Positions 32,872 to 42,915 are shown, numbered from the stretch's first letter. The stretch is 64,000 nucleotides of DNA from Bradyrhizobium sp. AZCC 1693 (GCF_036924745.1 NZ_JAZHSD010000001.1:744001-808000); one strand, 5' to 3'. The notes: a model not told the origin generated them from the letters alone. Made by a program: numbers and translations.

Positions 32872-35800
32872 TCACGAACACCCCGTCGTGCTGCCACACG
32901 TATCGCACTTCATGCAGGTCCCGTTCCGCACCAGCGTGAAGTTGCCACACTCGCCGCACATCTCGCCTTCGTAGCCCTTGGCCTTCGCTTCGGCGCGGCG
33001 TTCGGCCTTGCTCGGGGCTATGGCCTGGGCGGTGCTGCCGGCCTTGCTCCACTGCAGCTTTTCCGTCGGCGACAGATCGTGCTGAGTTTCCTGCTTGAGC
33101 GCGACCGCGCCTTCATGCGCGTCGGAGACGCGGGCGCTGGGGCCGTGGGAGGCGATGGCGGTGACGTTGTGGGAGCCGCGGGCATCCGCATCGACGCCGC
33201 GCATCACGACCAGATTATCCGTGCGGGAGCGGGTCAGGCCCTTGGACAGATACTTTGTCGCCTGCTGGCTCGCGCCGTCGGACGGCTCCTTGCCTTCCTC
33301 GACGCCTTTGCCCATCGCGTCGAAGTTGGACTCAGAGGGATCAACATGGGCGAGGTCGAAGCGCGACATGTAGCTGACCGCGAGTTCGCGGAACACATAG
33401 TCGAGGATCGAGGTCGCGTACTTGATGCTGTCGTTGCCCTGCACGGGGCCCGCCGGCTCGAAGCGGGTGAAGGTGAAGGCGTCGACATATTCCTCCAGCG
33501 GCACGCCGTATTGCAGGCCGAGCGAAACCGCGATGGCAAAGTTGTTGATGAAGGAGCGGAGCGCGGCGCCTTCCTTGTGCATGTCGATGAAGATCTCGCC
33601 GAGACGGCCGTCGTCATACTCGCCGGTGCGCAAATACACCTTGTGCCCCCCGACGACCGCCTTCTGGGTGTAACCCTTGCGGCGGTCCGGCATTTTTTCG
33701 CGCTCGCGCATCACGACGATACGCTCGACCAGCTTCTCGACGATCTTTTCCGAAACCTGCGCGGCACGCGCGGCCATCGGCTTCTCGTAATACGCCTCGG
33801 CCGCATCTTCCTCGTCGTCATCGTCGGCGATGAGCTGCGAGTTCAGCGGCTGGCTCAGCTTCGAGCCGTCGCGGTAGAGCGCGTTGGCCTTCAGTGCGAG
33901 TTTCCAGGACAAGAGATACGCCGACTTGCAATCCTCGACGGTGGCGTCGTTCGGCATGTTGATGGTTTTCGAGATCGCGCCCGAGATGAACGGCTGCGAG
34001 GCCGCCATCATGCGGATGTGGCTCTCGACCGACAGATAGCGCTTGCCGATCTTGCCGCAGGGGTTGGCGCAGTCGAACACCGCGTAATGTTCTGCCTTGA
34101 GGTGGGGAGCTCCCTCCACCGTCATCGCGCCGCAAATGTGCACGTTGGCGGCCTCGATCTCGCGCTTGGTGAAGCCAACAGCGGCGAGCAGGTCGAAACC
34201 CGGAGCCGTGATGGTCTCCGGCGCGATATTGAGCGTGTCGCGCAAAAAGTCCTCGCCAAAGGTCCACTTGTTGAAGGCGAACTTGATGTCGAACGCGGTC
34301 GGCAGCGCCTTTTCCACCTTCGCCAGCGCTTCGTCGGTGAAGCCTTTGGCCTTCAGCGTGGAAACATTGATGCCGGGCGAATTGGAGAGCGAGCCGTGGC
34401 CGACGGCGTAGGCCTCGATCTCCGCGATATCAGCCTCGCTGTAGCCGAGCGTCCGCAACGCCACCGGCACCGCCTGGTTGATGATCTTCCAGTAGCCGCC
34501 GCCGGCGAGCTTCTTGAATTTCACCAGCGCGAAATCAGGCTCGATGCCTGTGGTGTCGCAATCCATCACGAGGCCGATGGTGCCGGTCGGCGCCACCACG
34601 GTGGTCTGCGCGTTGCGGTAGCCGTTGAGCTCGCCGAGCTCGAGCGCCTTGTCCCAGGCCGCCTTGGCGTGGGTAATCACGTCAGCCTGCGGGCAGGAGG
34701 CGTGATCGAGCGGCACGGGGCTCACCGCCAGCGCCTCATAGCCGCGGCTCTCGCCATGCGCCGCACGGCGATGGTTGCGGATCACGCGCAGCATGTGCTG
34801 GGTGTTCTTCTTGTAGCCGGGGAAGGGGCCAAGCTCCTTCGCCATCTCGGCCGAGGTGGCATACGCCACGCCGGTCATGATGGCGGTCAACGCGCCACAC
34901 AGCGAACGGCCTTCCTTGCTGTCGTAAGGAAGCCCCATGGTCATCAGCAGGCCGCCGATGTTGGCAAAGCCCAGGCCCAGCGTGCGGAACTCGTAGGAGA
35001 GTTCAGCGATCGCCTTCGACGGGAACTGCGCCATCATCACGGAGATTTCGAGCACGATGGTCCAGAGCCGGCATAGGTGCTCATACGATTCGACGTCGAA
35101 TCGCTTTGTGGTGGTCGAATAGAACGTGATGAGATTGGCGGAGGCGAGGTTACACGCCGTGTCGTCCAGGAACATGTATTCCGAGCACGGGTTCGACGCG
35201 CGGATCTCGCCGGACGCCTTGCAGGTGTGCCAGTCGTTCATGGTGGTGTTGAAGTGCAGGCCGGGATCGGCCGACGCCCAGGCGGCGTGGCCGATCTTCT
35301 CCCAGAGCTCGCGGGCCTTCAAAGTCTTGGTGATCTTCTTGTTGGTGCGGCCGATCAGATTCCAGTCGCCGTCGGTTTCGACAGCGCGGAGGAAGTCGTC
35401 CTTCAGCGAGACCGAGTTGTTGGAGTTCTGGCCTGATACGGTCAGGTAGGCTTCCGAATCCCAGTCGGTGTCGTAGGTCGGGAAGTCGATGTCCTTGTAG
35501 CCTTGCTTGGCGAACTGGATGACGCGCTTGATGACGTTGTCGGACACCAGCGCACGGCGCGCGAGCTTGATCTCGCGGCGGAGCGCCGGGTTCTTCTCGG
35601 GATCGAAGCAGTCGTCGCCGCTTCCTTCGCAGTTCACGCAGGCCTTCAGCACCGCCTTGAGGTGCTTCTGGTTGATCTTGGAGCCGGTGACGAGCGCGGC
35701 AACCTTCTGCTCCTCCTTCACCTTCCAGTCGATATAGGTCTCGATATCGGGGTGATCGGCGTCGACCACGACCATCTTGGCCGCGCGGCGCGTGGTGCCG

Positions 35801-36612
35801 CCGCTCTTGATCGCGCCGGCGGCACGGTCGCCGATCTTCAGAAAACTCATCAGGCCGGAGGAGCGGCCGCCGCCGGAAAGCTTTTCGCCTTCGCCGCGCA
35901 GGCGCGAGAAGTTCGAGCCGGTGCCGGAGCCGTATTTGAACAGGCGCGCCTCGCGCACCCAGAGGTCCATGATGCCGCCCTCGTTGACGAGGTCATCACC
36001 CACGCCCTGGATGAAGCAGGCGTGCGGCTGCGGATGCTCGTAAGCCGACTTCGATTTTGTCAGTTTGCCGGTGAACGGATCGACGTAATAGTGGCCCTGG
36101 CCGGGGCCATCGACGCCGTAGGCCCAGTGAAGTCCGGTGTTGAACCATTGCGGCGAGTTCGGCGCGACCATCTGCTTGGCCAGCATGTAGCGCAGCTCGT
36201 CGAAGAACGCCTGCGCGTCTTCTTCGGTGGAGAAATACTTGCCCTTCCAGCCCCAATAGGTCCAGCAGCCGGCGAGGCGGTCGAACACCTGTTTTGCGCT
36301 GAGCTCGCTGACATAACGCTCGGATTCGGGGAGGAGGGCGAGCGCCTCGGTGTCGGGCACCGAGCGCCACAGCCACGACGGCACGGTCTCTTCCTCGACC
36401 TTCTTCAGGCGCGCGGCGACGCCCGCTTTCCGAAAGTACTTCTGCGCGAGGACGTCGGAGGCGACCTGCGACCAGAACTGGGGCACTTCGACATTTTCGA
36501 GCCGGAACACGATCGAACCATCGGGATTGCGGATCTCCGATGTCGTCAGCCTGAAATCAATCCCTGCATAGGGTGACTGGCCGGAAGTGGTGTTGCGCCG
36601 TTCGATTCGCAT
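32872..36612 (-). CDS. nrdJ: vitamin B12-dependent (class II) ribonucleotide reductase
   Basis: A 1246-residue adenosylcobalamin-dependent reductase converting ribonucleotides to deoxyribonucleotides without oxygen dependence. The N-terminal part contains [20 protein letters not shown] and [17 protein letters not shown]. The finger-loop and active site are in [21 protein letters not shown], and [23 protein letters not shown] follows. The extreme C-terminus carries two Cys pairs, CGECGNF and [13 protein letters not shown], the zinc/redox-relay end that reduces the active site. The length is normal for the alphaproteobacterial subtype. A gene-free kilobase precedes it. Confidence 0.96.
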   Translation of the reverse strand: MRIERRNTTSGQSPYAGIDFRLTTSEIRNPDGSIVFRLENVEVPQFWSQVASDVLAQKYFRKAGVAARLKKVEEETVPSWLWRSVPDTEALALLPESERYVSELSAKQVFDRLAGCWTYWGWKGKYFSTEEDAQAFFDELRYMLAKQMVAPNSPQWFNTGLHWAYGVDGPGQGHYYVDPFTGKLTKSKSAYEHPQPHACFIQGVGDDLVNEGGIMDLWVREARLFKYGSGTGSNFSRLRGEGEKLSGGGRSSGLMSFLKIGDRAAGAIKSGGTTRRAAKMVVVDADHPDIETYIDWKVKEEQKVAALVTGSKINQKHLKAVLKACVNCEGSGDDCFDPEKNPALRREIKLARRALVSDNVIKRVIQFAKQGYKDIDFPTYDTDWDSEAYLTVSGQNSNNSVSLKDDFLRAVETDGDWNLIGRTNKKITKTLKARELWEKIGHAAWASADPGLHFNTTMNDWHTCKASGEIRASNPCSEYMFLDDTACNLASANLITFYSTTTKRFDVESYEHLCRLWTIVLEISVMMAQFPSKAIAELSYEFRTLGLGFANIGGLLMTMGLPYDSKEGRSLCGALTAIMTGVAYATSAEMAKELGPFPGYKKNTQHMLRVIRNHRRAAHGESRGYEALAVSPVPLDHASCPQADVITHAKAAWDKALELGELNGYRNAQTTVVAPTGTIGLVMDCDTTGIEPDFALVKFKKLAGGGYWKIINQAVPVALRTLGYSEADIAEIEAYAVGHGSLSNSPGINVSTLKAKGFTDEALAKVEKALPTAFDIKFAFNKWTFGEDFLRDTLNIAPETITAPGFDLLAAVGFTKREIEAANVHICGAMTVEGAPHLKAEHYAVFDCANPCGKIGKRYLSVESHIRMMAASQPFISGAISKTINMPNDATVEDCKSAYLLSWKLALKANALYRDGSKLSQPLNSQLIADDDDEEDAAEAYYEKPMAARAAQVSEKIVEKLVERIVVMREREKMPDRRKGYTQKAVVGGHKVYLRTGEYDDGRLGEIFIDMHKEGAALRSFINNFAIAVSLGLQYGVPLEEYVDAFTFTRFEPAGPVQGNDSIKYATSILDYVFRELAVSYMSRFDLAHVDPSESNFDAMGKGVEEGKEPSDGASQQATKYLSKGLTRSRTDNLVVMRGVDADARGSHNVTAIASHGPSARVSDAHEGAVALKQETQHDLSPTEKLQWSKAGSTAQAIAPSKAERRAEAKAKGYEGEMCGECGNFTLVRNGTCMKCDTCGSTTGCS

Positions 36613-36817
36613 AGGTCGTGCCCCGTCTTCTTGACCGGTCCGCTTTTTCGCGGTTGCCGGATGTTATCGATGAGCGAACTTTCGGCACCAAGGTTGAAGA
36701 CAACCTTGGGCCTGAGATCCGCAAGCTCTACCGGTAGACCCGGCCCTGTTTCTGTCTTCGCCACCCCAAGGGTTCGTCCCGCCTGCCGGCGAGGCCAACC
36801 CCTTCCACTTGGTTTTG

Positions 36818-36867
36818 AGCATGATCTTTTCGGAAAACCGGTACCCACTTTTCCGGATCATGCTCTA
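36818..36867. repeat. GAGCATGATC...GATCATGCTC palindrome
   Basis: Arms GAGCATGATCTTTTCGGAAAA and TTTTCCGGATCATGCTC around CCGGTACCCAC. It is a widely dispersed intergenic repeat type in Bradyrhizobium-like genomes, and lies in the nrdJ leader. Confidence 0.8.
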
Positions 36868-37096
36868 ACGCCGCAACTCGGTCGCCTGAGCCATTCGGCT
36901 CGTTTTTCAGCGCCGCTCGCCCCCGTTTCAAGGCAGACGAGCCCTCGATCCGTGCCTCGACCGGCCGACGGAGTGCTCGTTCAGGAACCCATTTGGGAGC
37001 GACCGGCGGGACCCAAAACTTAACTCGCGCCGTCCAGGAAGAAGGCTAGGCCAAACCCGTCGCGCCCGTCAAGGACTAGTACGAGTTCCTGAATCA

Positions 37097-37114
37097 AATA
37101 CTAAATATGGTGGA
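37097..37114 (-). promoter_or_regulatory. possible NrdR-type box upstream of nrdJ
   Basis: Read on the minus strand, CCACCATATTTAGTATT resembles the NrdR consensus (acaCwATATATwGtgt) but is imperfect. It sits about 500 bases before the nrdJ start, near a TTGACG that could be a -35. Only one box is visible, although NrdR sites usually occur in pairs. Confidence 0.35.
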
Positions 37115-37581
37115 AAGTGAGGGATAACAGGGGGTGATGCCGCCCCTGTGATGCCGCCAAGTATCAGTGAGTCCTCAGGGATTCCCAAGACAAAAAATTT
37201 GTTGCGAGGTGTGGAAACCACCTTCGCCCCGCTGTTCACAGGGCAGGTATTTTTTCAGCCGCCGGGATTGCCTTGACGAGACTCACGTAGGGCTACGGAG
37301 CGTGCTTCCGTAAGGCTACGGGGATGGAGGTCTGGCATGTCTGCGCATTCGCGGTCGGAAAGCCGGACAGGGCTGACGTTGACGGCCGATTCTGCGCCAA
37401 TGGGCGGACAGTGCCGTCAGCGAATCGAGACCGGGGAGGGCGTCACCATCTCGCCGGACGATTGGCCGCGTCGGAGGTGAGTTCGGCGAGTAGCCAGCGC
37501 TTGAACACCTGAAGCGCGTGGTGGCGCTGCGTTCCCGGCGGATCGAACGTTAGTTCGCTCGCGCAGGCGATGCGAGCCAAC

Positions 37582-37609
37582 TTGACATTTGCCTATATAG
37601 CAATAAGAT
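37582..37609 (+). promoter_or_regulatory. sigma70-type promoter of the XRE-cupin operon
   Basis: TTGACA (37582-37587), a 16-base spacer and TAAGAT (37604-37609). The start codon is 29 bases further on. The first of two inverted repeats lies exactly in the spacer. Confidence 0.75.
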
Positions 37610-37625
37610 TTGCCTTATAAGCAAA
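37588..37625. promoter_or_regulatory. twin 17-bp operators TTTGC-N7-GCAAW
   Basis: Site 1 TTTGCCTATATAGCAAT (37588-37604) and site 2 TTTGCCTTATAAGCAAA (37609-37625). Their starts are 21 bases apart, two helical turns, so two dimers would bind the same face. Site 1 fills the promoter spacer and site 2 the early transcribed region, the geometry of autorepression by the XRE protein encoded downstream. Confidence 0.72.
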
Positions 37626-37637
37626 TGGGAGAGCAGC

Positions 37638-38321
37638 GTGGTTTCGGCAGAAGCTGGCCGGCGCGCCCGCGAGGCGGCGCGCCTTGCCGCAATCGGAGCC
37701 GTCATTCGCAGGGCCCGTTCGGCGCGCAGTTTGACGCTCGATGAACTCGCCGGAATGGTCGGGCTATCAGTGACATTTCTCTCGCGGATCGAGCGCGGAC
37801 TCATCGCGTGTTCGATCGGTAATCTGCTGGAAATTGCCGGCGTCCTTCAATTGCGGCCGGCCGAATTGTTTGCCGACATCGAAGGAGAGGACCGGACGCG
37901 CGCGTATCGCGTAGTGCGGTCAATCGATGCCGTTCCATCGAAGGGCGCGGACGCAGATTATGCCTGGCGGAAGCTTGCTTCGGGCATAGGCGGGCAGCGG
38001 CTGGAAACTTTCCTGCTCGAATTGTCGGCGAAACCGCGCAAGCCGACGCTGGTCGCGCATCCCGGCGAAGAAATGTGTTTCGTCCTCGAAGGCAGTGTCG
38101 AATTTCAGGTGGGCGACGAAACCATCGCGCTGGAGCGAGGTGATTCGATTCATTTGCGCTCAGACGTACCGCATATGGCGTGGGCGCGGGGGGCCGGCAG
38201 TGCACGCCTGCTCATGGTGACATCAATCGAAAATCAGTCGGCCATCGCGGTTGAGTGGTGGAGCAATATTGCGGGCAGAAAAAGCGAAAGAGAGAGCACG
38301 GCAAAAGGGAGAGCAAAATGA
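37638..38321 (+). CDS. XRE-family regulator with C-terminal cupin domain
   Basis: A 227-residue cytoplasmic regulator. The N-terminal helix-turn-helix (VIRRARSARSLTLDELAGMVGLSVTFLSRIERGLIACSIGNLLEI) is followed by a cupin domain (HPGEEMCFVLEGSVEFQVGD, GDSIHLRSDVPHMAWARG). This architecture senses a small ligand, often an amino acid, polyamine or carboxylate, and represses adjacent catabolic genes. The GTG start has GGGAGAG upstream. Its last codon overlaps the ATG of the next gene (ATGA), so the two are translationally coupled. Two inverted repeats in the promoter suggest autoregulation. Confidence 0.9.
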   Translation: MVSAEAGRRAREAARLAAIGAVIRRARSARSLTLDELAGMVGLSVTFLSRIERGLIACSIGNLLEIAGVLQLRPAELFADIEGEDRTRAYRVVRSIDAVPSKGADADYAWRKLASGIGGQRLETFLLELSAKPRKPTLVAHPGEEMCFVLEGSVEFQVGDETIALERGDSIHLRSDVPHMAWARGAGSARLLMVTSIENQSAIAVEWWSNIAGRKSERESTAKGRAK

Positions 38322-38815
38322 GTGCTGTCAGGAGCAAGGAGATTCCCGATACGGCGACCGCAAATGCGGAATTGACGACCGCGCGCGAAGCGTCGCGAAA
38401 GGACCACAAGCCTTACGAGGCGCGCCATTTGGACGAAGTCGAATGGGAGACGATCCGCTGGCCGGGCGAGACAGGCAAAATGCTTTTTCATCCGCGACCG
38501 GAGCGTCCGACCGAACCGAACGCGGGAATCCTGCGGCTCGAGCCCGGCGCCTATCACCCCGAGCACTACCATGGCTTCGCGCAGGTCTGGCATATCCTGA
38601 AAGGCGAATTTTCAATCGACGGAACGCTGCATGGTCCGGGAACGGTGCTGTTCCATCCAGACCCGCACTTTGAGGGCGAATTCCGCACCGAAACGGGCGG
38701 GGAGATATTCATCGTCCAGTATCCTGGTCCGACGACCGGTGAGCGCCCGATCTATGGCGGCCGGTTCAACATGGCGGAACGCAAGGCGGTTGCGAGCGAA
38801 CGCGTCGATCTCTGA
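38318..38815 (+). CDS. cupin domain protein
   Basis: A 165-residue protein starting at the ATGA overlap. The single cupin fold contains LRLEPGAYHPEHYHGFAQVWHILKGEFSIDG, with His residues (HPEHYH) and a glutamine/histidine pair that can bind a metal, and FHPDPHFEGEFRTETGGEIFIVQYPG. The N-terminal HLDEVEWETIRWPGETGKM resembles small cupin dioxygenases or isomerases. The coupling to an XRE-cupin regulator suggests the regulator's ligand is this protein's substrate or product; this is inference. Confidence 0.85.
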   Translation: MSAVRSKEIPDTATANAELTTAREASRKDHKPYEARHLDEVEWETIRWPGETGKMLFHPRPERPTEPNAGILRLEPGAYHPEHYHGFAQVWHILKGEFSIDGTLHGPGTVLFHPDPHFEGEFRTETGGEIFIVQYPGPTTGERPIYGGRFNMAERKAVASERVDL

Positions 38816-38850
38816 ACCGGTGGATCACCCGATCTCAGGGGAGAAGCGAA

Positions 38851-41055
38851 TTATGGTGTGCGCTGGCTGGAAGCTGATGTCTTCTTCCAGTCGGCAAGCC
38901 ATTCTCTGAATCTTCCGCTGTCGCGCTCGCCGCCATGCCAGGCCGCGTGCACGGTGCCGTCGTCGGCTACCATGATGACGGCATCGAGCCCCCTGGAACG
39001 GCGTAGCGTATCGATCGCCTGCTGCGGCGTTTGCGCGATGGGACCCGCGACGTTGAAGGACGTGTTGACGGAGAGCTCGACGCCGATATGGCGGCCGAGC
39101 GCCTTCAGATAGGCATAGGTGAGGGGATCGTCTTCGGCGCGCACGATCTGGATGCGGCCGGTGCCGTCCGCATGGATGACGGCCGGAATTTTTTCGCGCG
39201 CATGCGGCTTCGAATGCGCCGTCAGCACCATGTAATTGTAGGCGTTGTAATCGGCGTCCGCGGCGCCGGGCAGCAGTTCGAAATATTCACGCGCGGCTTC
39301 CAGCGTTGCCATTGGCGCCAGAGGGCGAATGGCCTCGCGGTATTTGACGCGCTCGTTAAGCCGCTCGCGCGCTTCGGGATTGCAGGGGTTTGCGAGGATC
39401 GAACGGTGGCCGAGTGCGCGGGGACCTGTTTCGGCCGCGCCTTGATAGAGTGCGATCACGCCGCCTCGCGCGACCATGAATGCCATCAGGTCGGCGATCG
39501 CGTCGCGGCCTTCAGGCGTCGAGATATCGCCGATCCGTTGCGAGGCGATGTCATTGGCCTCGACCGCGCTGACGATATCCTCTTGCGACGGCGGCGTGCC
39601 GCAATAGAAGGCATGGGTCATCGGCGCGCCGCGCGGCGCGCCCGCCAGATGCGCGAACAGCCAGGCGGCGCCGATGGTGACGCCGGGATCGCCGGGGACC
39701 GGCGGCACCCACAGATGCAGGCGCGTGTTGCGCTGCTGCGCCTTGGCGAACCAGGCCTCATCGAAATGTTCGAGCAGCCGCATATTGCCGACCGCGTTCA
39801 ACGCGACGCCGCCGGTCAGCACCAGCCGGCTGGCACCCGTGGCGCGCAACAGATGATCGACGACATGGATCATGGCGTCCTCGAACACCAGTTGCGTCGC
39901 GGCGGCCTTGTCGAGGCGGTTTTTGGTGTCGGGGCGGTGATGGATTTCCTCGACACGCAGCACTGCGTCCGGATTCCAGAGCTGGTCTGGCTTGAGCGGT
40001 TTGCCGAGTATCTCGGTGAGCGCCTGCTTGTAGGGATGATCGAAGGGATCGCAATACCAGTTCGCCATCGCGCGATTGAGCCGGACTTCGCCGTTCGCAC
40101 CGAAATGCAGCACGTCCCGCAACCGCGCATAATAGGGATTGCTGGCGCGGTCCATGTCGCCCCATGCGGCGGCGCCCATGTAGCGGCCCTCGCTGGAAAG
40201 CCAGGTCCAGCCGCCCTGTGTCGACGAGATCACGCTGTAGAACGCGCCGAGTGAATCGAACATGCTGTCGTTGCAGTAGAGGCGGCGCATCGCGCCATTC
40301 TCAACCGCATAAAGCGAGATCGAGCCCTGATCGCCGGTGCCGTCAAGCACCGCAATCGCCGTCGGTTTGCCATCATCGGCGAATGGCGAGGCGGCGTAGG
40401 AAAACCAGGCGTGGTTGTCGTGATGCGGCAGGCAGATCAGCGGCACGCGCTCGGCAAGCCCGAGCTGGCGGGCGAGGATCTTCGGCGTCCGCGTCATCTG
40501 GTCGAGGCGGCGGCCGTCGAAGCCGGCAGCTTCAGTGGTGCGTACCAGCTTGAAGCTCTGCGGCATTTCCTCGACCACCGAGCGCGCCAGCGTGCCGGCC
40601 AGCGTTGGATAATCCCAGCTGGTGAGCCAGGCATCGATATCGCCGATATCGCGGCCCATCTCCCGCAGCGTCGCTACCGCCGCGTCGACCGACAGTTTTG
40701 GATACTCGGTCGTGTGCTTGTTGCCCGAAAAGCGCTCTTCCTCGTTGTTGACGATCAGCCGTGGCCCGTCCGCCTGCGTCACCTCGACCAACGCCAGACC
40801 CGAATTATGCGTGCCGGGCGCGCCGAGGCCCGCGAGATAGACCGTTTCGCCTCGCGCGAGCTTGTCGCGCACATGCGCGATCCGCGCATCGGCGAATTCC
40901 GAGCCGAGCTGGTGAAATCCCGCAACCCCCATGGTTTTCGCCGCCAGCCAGCGCGCGAAACGGAAGCCCGCGGCGGCGAGCCTGGGATGCCGCGGACCAA
41001 TTCGTATGTCTGGTTTCAACCTGTCCAACCTGGCCTTGAACGCATGATCTTGCAC
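38851..41055 (-). CDS. carbamoyltransferase of the NodU/CmcH/TobZ family
   Basis: A 734-residue enzyme with the two-domain plan of the family. An N-terminal Kae1-like domain has HNSGLALVEV, NNEEERFSGNKHTTEYP and LPHHDNHAWFSYAASPF, whose His residues bind metal. GTGDQGSISLY follows. The C-terminal YrdC-like domain follows RALGHRSILANP and contains FNVAGPI. It would move a carbamoyl group from carbamoyl phosphate via carbamoyl-AMP to a hydroxyl of a sugar or natural product. No nod or antibiotic genes adjoin it. The GTG start at 41055 is provisional. Confidence 0.88.
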   Translation of the reverse strand: MQDHAFKARLDRLKPDIRIGPRHPRLAAAGFRFARWLAAKTMGVAGFHQLGSEFADARIAHVRDKLARGETVYLAGLGAPGTHNSGLALVEVTQADGPRLIVNNEEERFSGNKHTTEYPKLSVDAAVATLREMGRDIGDIDAWLTSWDYPTLAGTLARSVVEEMPQSFKLVRTTEAAGFDGRRLDQMTRTPKILARQLGLAERVPLICLPHHDNHAWFSYAASPFADDGKPTAIAVLDGTGDQGSISLYAVENGAMRRLYCNDSMFDSLGAFYSVISSTQGGWTWLSSEGRYMGAAAWGDMDRASNPYYARLRDVLHFGANGEVRLNRAMANWYCDPFDHPYKQALTEILGKPLKPDQLWNPDAVLRVEEIHHRPDTKNRLDKAAATQLVFEDAMIHVVDHLLRATGASRLVLTGGVALNAVGNMRLLEHFDEAWFAKAQQRNTRLHLWVPPVPGDPGVTIGAAWLFAHLAGAPRGAPMTHAFYCGTPPSQEDIVSAVEANDIASQRIGDISTPEGRDAIADLMAFMVARGGVIALYQGAAETGPRALGHRSILANPCNPEARERLNERVKYREAIRPLAPMATLEAAREYFELLPGAADADYNAYNYMVLTAHSKPHAREKIPAVIHADGTGRIQIVRAEDDPLTYAYLKALGRHIGVELSVNTSFNVAGPIAQTPQQAIDTLRRSRGLDAVIMVADDGTVHAAWHGGERDSGRFREWLADWKKTSASSQRTP

Positions 41056-41200
41056 GCATGGTAATGACGCGAACCTGCATCAATCACAATTGGCGCCGGG
41101 CAACAATGCCGTTTCGTCATACGGAATAAGCACATGCTTGCAAGCGTTGATGCGACTTGCGAGACTTGCCCGCAACAAGACTGAAAAAGGGGAGAAAACG

Positions 41201-42424
41201 ATGCCGGTTCGCATGCAGAATCTTGTTGCCATGACGGCGCTCGCCGTCGCTGCAATGGTCGCCACCACAGCCCACGCACAGAAGAAATACGATTCCGGCG
41301 CCAGCGATAGCGAAATCAAGATCGGCAATATCATGCCGTATAGCGGCCCGGCCTCGTCTTATGGCGTGATCGGGAAGGCGCAGGCGGCCTATTTCAACAA
41401 GATCAACGCCGAGGGCGGCATCAACGGCCGCAAGATCAACTTCATCAGCTATGACGACGCCTTCAGCCCTCCAAAGGCGGTCGAACAGGCGCGCAAGCTG
41501 GTCGAAAGCGACGAGGTGTTGCTGATCTTCCAGCCGCTCGGAACGCAATCGAACTCCGCCATCCAGAAATACATGAACGCCAAGAAGGTGCCGCAGCTCT
41601 TCGTCGCGACCGGTGCAACCAAATGGGGCGACCCGCAGAATTTTCCGTGGACCATGGGCTGGCAGCCCAACTATCAGAGCGAAGGCCGCATCTACGCCGC
41701 CTACATCCTGAAGAATTTTCCAAACGGCAAGATCGCAGCGCTCTGGCAGAATGACGATGCCGGCAAGGACCAGATGAAAGGGTTGCGCGATGGTCTCGGC
41801 GACAAGGCGAGCATGATCATCGCCGACAAGTCCTACGAGGTCTCCGACCCCACCATCGACTCGCAGATCGTCGCGCTGAAGGATTCCGGCGCCGATATCA
41901 TGATGACCTGGGCGGCGCCAAAGGGCGCGGCGCAGGCGATCCGCAAGGTCGCCGAGCTCGGATGGAAGCCGGTCTATTTCCTCGGCAACGTCTCGACCTC
42001 GGTGGCGGCGGTGCTCAAGCCGGCCGGCCTCGATAATTCGAAAGGCATTATTTCAACCGCCTATCTGAAGGATCCGACCGATCCGTTGTGGAAGGACGAT
42101 CCGGGCATCAAGGGCTGGCTAGCCTTCATGGACAAATATTTTCCCGACGGCGACAGGACCAACATCAACAACATCTACGGCTACGCGAGCGCGCAGACCA
42201 TGGTGCAGGTGCTGAAACAGTGCGGCGACAATCTCACGCGCGAGAACGTGATGAAGCAGGCCGCGAGCCTGAAGGATTTCACCAGCGAGGTGCTGCTGCC
42301 CGGCATCAAGGTCAACACGGCCGCCAACGACTTCTTCCCGATCGAACAGATGCAGTTGATGAAGTTCAACGGCGAGGCCTGGGAAGTGTTCGGCGACATC
42401 ATCACCGGGGAGGTCGGGCATTAG
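41201..42424 (+). CDS. ABC transporter substrate-binding protein, branched-chain amino-acid type
   Basis: A 407-residue periplasmic protein with a signal peptide (VAMTALAVAAMVATTAHAQ). The type I binding fold opens with EIKIGNIMPYSGPASSYGVIGKAQAAYF, then INGRKINFISYDDAFSPPKAVEQARKLVE and the EVLLIFQPLGTQSN hinge. These are LivJ/HAAT-type features. It binds an amino acid, amide or similar ligand. No permease or ATPase genes are adjacent. AGGGGAGAAAACG precedes the ATG at 41201. Confidence 0.92.
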   Translation: MPVRMQNLVAMTALAVAAMVATTAHAQKKYDSGASDSEIKIGNIMPYSGPASSYGVIGKAQAAYFNKINAEGGINGRKINFISYDDAFSPPKAVEQARKLVESDEVLLIFQPLGTQSNSAIQKYMNAKKVPQLFVATGATKWGDPQNFPWTMGWQPNYQSEGRIYAAYILKNFPNGKIAALWQNDDAGKDQMKGLRDGLGDKASMIIADKSYEVSDPTIDSQIVALKDSGADIMMTWAAPKGAAQAIRKVAELGWKPVYFLGNVSTSVAAVLKPAGLDNSKGIISTAYLKDPTDPLWKDDPGIKGWLAFMDKYFPDGDRTNINNIYGYASAQTMVQVLKQCGDNLTRENVMKQAASLKDFTSEVLLPGIKVNTAANDFFPIEQMQLMKFNGEAWEVFGDIITGEVGH

Positions 42425-42465
42425 AGGGTAGGGCACTACAGCGTGGTGCCCTTCCTCGACGGTCA

Positions 42466-42915
42466 CTATCCCGGAATATCCGGCTCCACGAGTGATGCGA
42501 GCTGGGCGAGCGACTGTTGCCAGCCGAGATAACATGCTTCGACCGGAATCACCGTCGGCAAGTTTGTCTGTTCGATGTTGATTTCGGTTCCGACCGAAAC
42601 CGCCTTCAGGATCACGGTGACCTCAATGACGCCAGGCAAATTGGGATCGTCGAAACGATCAGTATAGCGGATACGCTCGTTGGGCACGATCTCCAGATAT
42701 TCTCCGCCGAACGAATGGCCCGTATTCGTGGTGAAATTCGTGAACGACATCCTGAATGTGCCGCCAACCTTCGCTTCCAAATGGTGGACCTTGCAGGTGA
42801 ATCCATAGGGCGGCAGCCACTTGGCCATGGCTTCCGCATCAAGGAAGGCGCGAAAAACCTTTTCCGGCTTGGTGGCGAGGACGCGATGCAAACGAACGGT
42901 ATTGCCTTGGGACAT
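42466..42915 (-). CDS. SRPBCC (AHSA1-type) domain protein
   Basis: A 149-residue START/Bet v1-like fold. It opens TVRLHRVLATKPEKVFRAFLDAEAMAKWLPPYGFTC and continues VGGTFRMSFTNF, GGEYLEIVPNERIRYTDRF, ending CYLGWQQSLAQLASLVEP, all standard for activator-of-Hsp90-homologue-like proteins. Such small domains bind hydrophobic ligands. The actual ligand is unknown. Alone on its strand between a binding protein and a polysaccharide operon. Confidence 0.9.
   Translation of the reverse strand: MSQGNTVRLHRVLATKPEKVFRAFLDAEAMAKWLPPYGFTCKVHHLEAKVGGTFRMSFTNFTTNTGHSFGGEYLEIVPNERIRYTDRFDDPNLPGVIEVTVILKAVSVGTEINIEQTNLPTVIPVEACYLGWQQSLAQLASLVEPDIPG

Larger units (their letters stand above)
36613..37637. other. 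1-kb gene-free region: nrdJ leader, repeats and XRE promoter
   Basis: No gene is supported. From left to right it holds: a perfect hairpin CCAAGGTTG AAGA CAACCTTGG (about 36690-36711); a long GATCATGCTC palindrome (36818-36867); a possible NrdR-type box near 37098; G- and C-rich short repeats (GTAGGGCTACGG / GTAAGGCTACGG near 37290); and the promoter with twin operators of the XRE gene (37582-37625). A 62-codon frame at 37324 has no support. Confidence 0.6.

Noticed and set aside
32761..35076. 771-codon frame on the plus strand
   Set aside because: It is antisense to nrdJ, whose product is clearly recognisable. The plus-strand translation is rich in Arg, Ala, Val and His as expected for the mirror of a high-GC gene.
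36613..37300. Cobalamin riboswitch upstream of nrdJ
   Set aside because: I could not find a B12-box-like consensus or the surrounding helices on the minus strand; only simple hairpins and a repeat are visible.
37324..37512. 62-codon plus-strand gene in the nrdJ-XRE gap
   Set aside because: No ribosome-binding site, Arg/Ala/Gly-biased composition and no hydrophobic or domain pattern.
39031..40254. 407-codon frame on the plus strand
   Set aside because: Shadow of the carbamoyltransferase gene.
38851..41055. Nodulation gene nodU
   Set aside because: The family is right, but no nod box or other nod genes are in the window, so the symbol is not justified.
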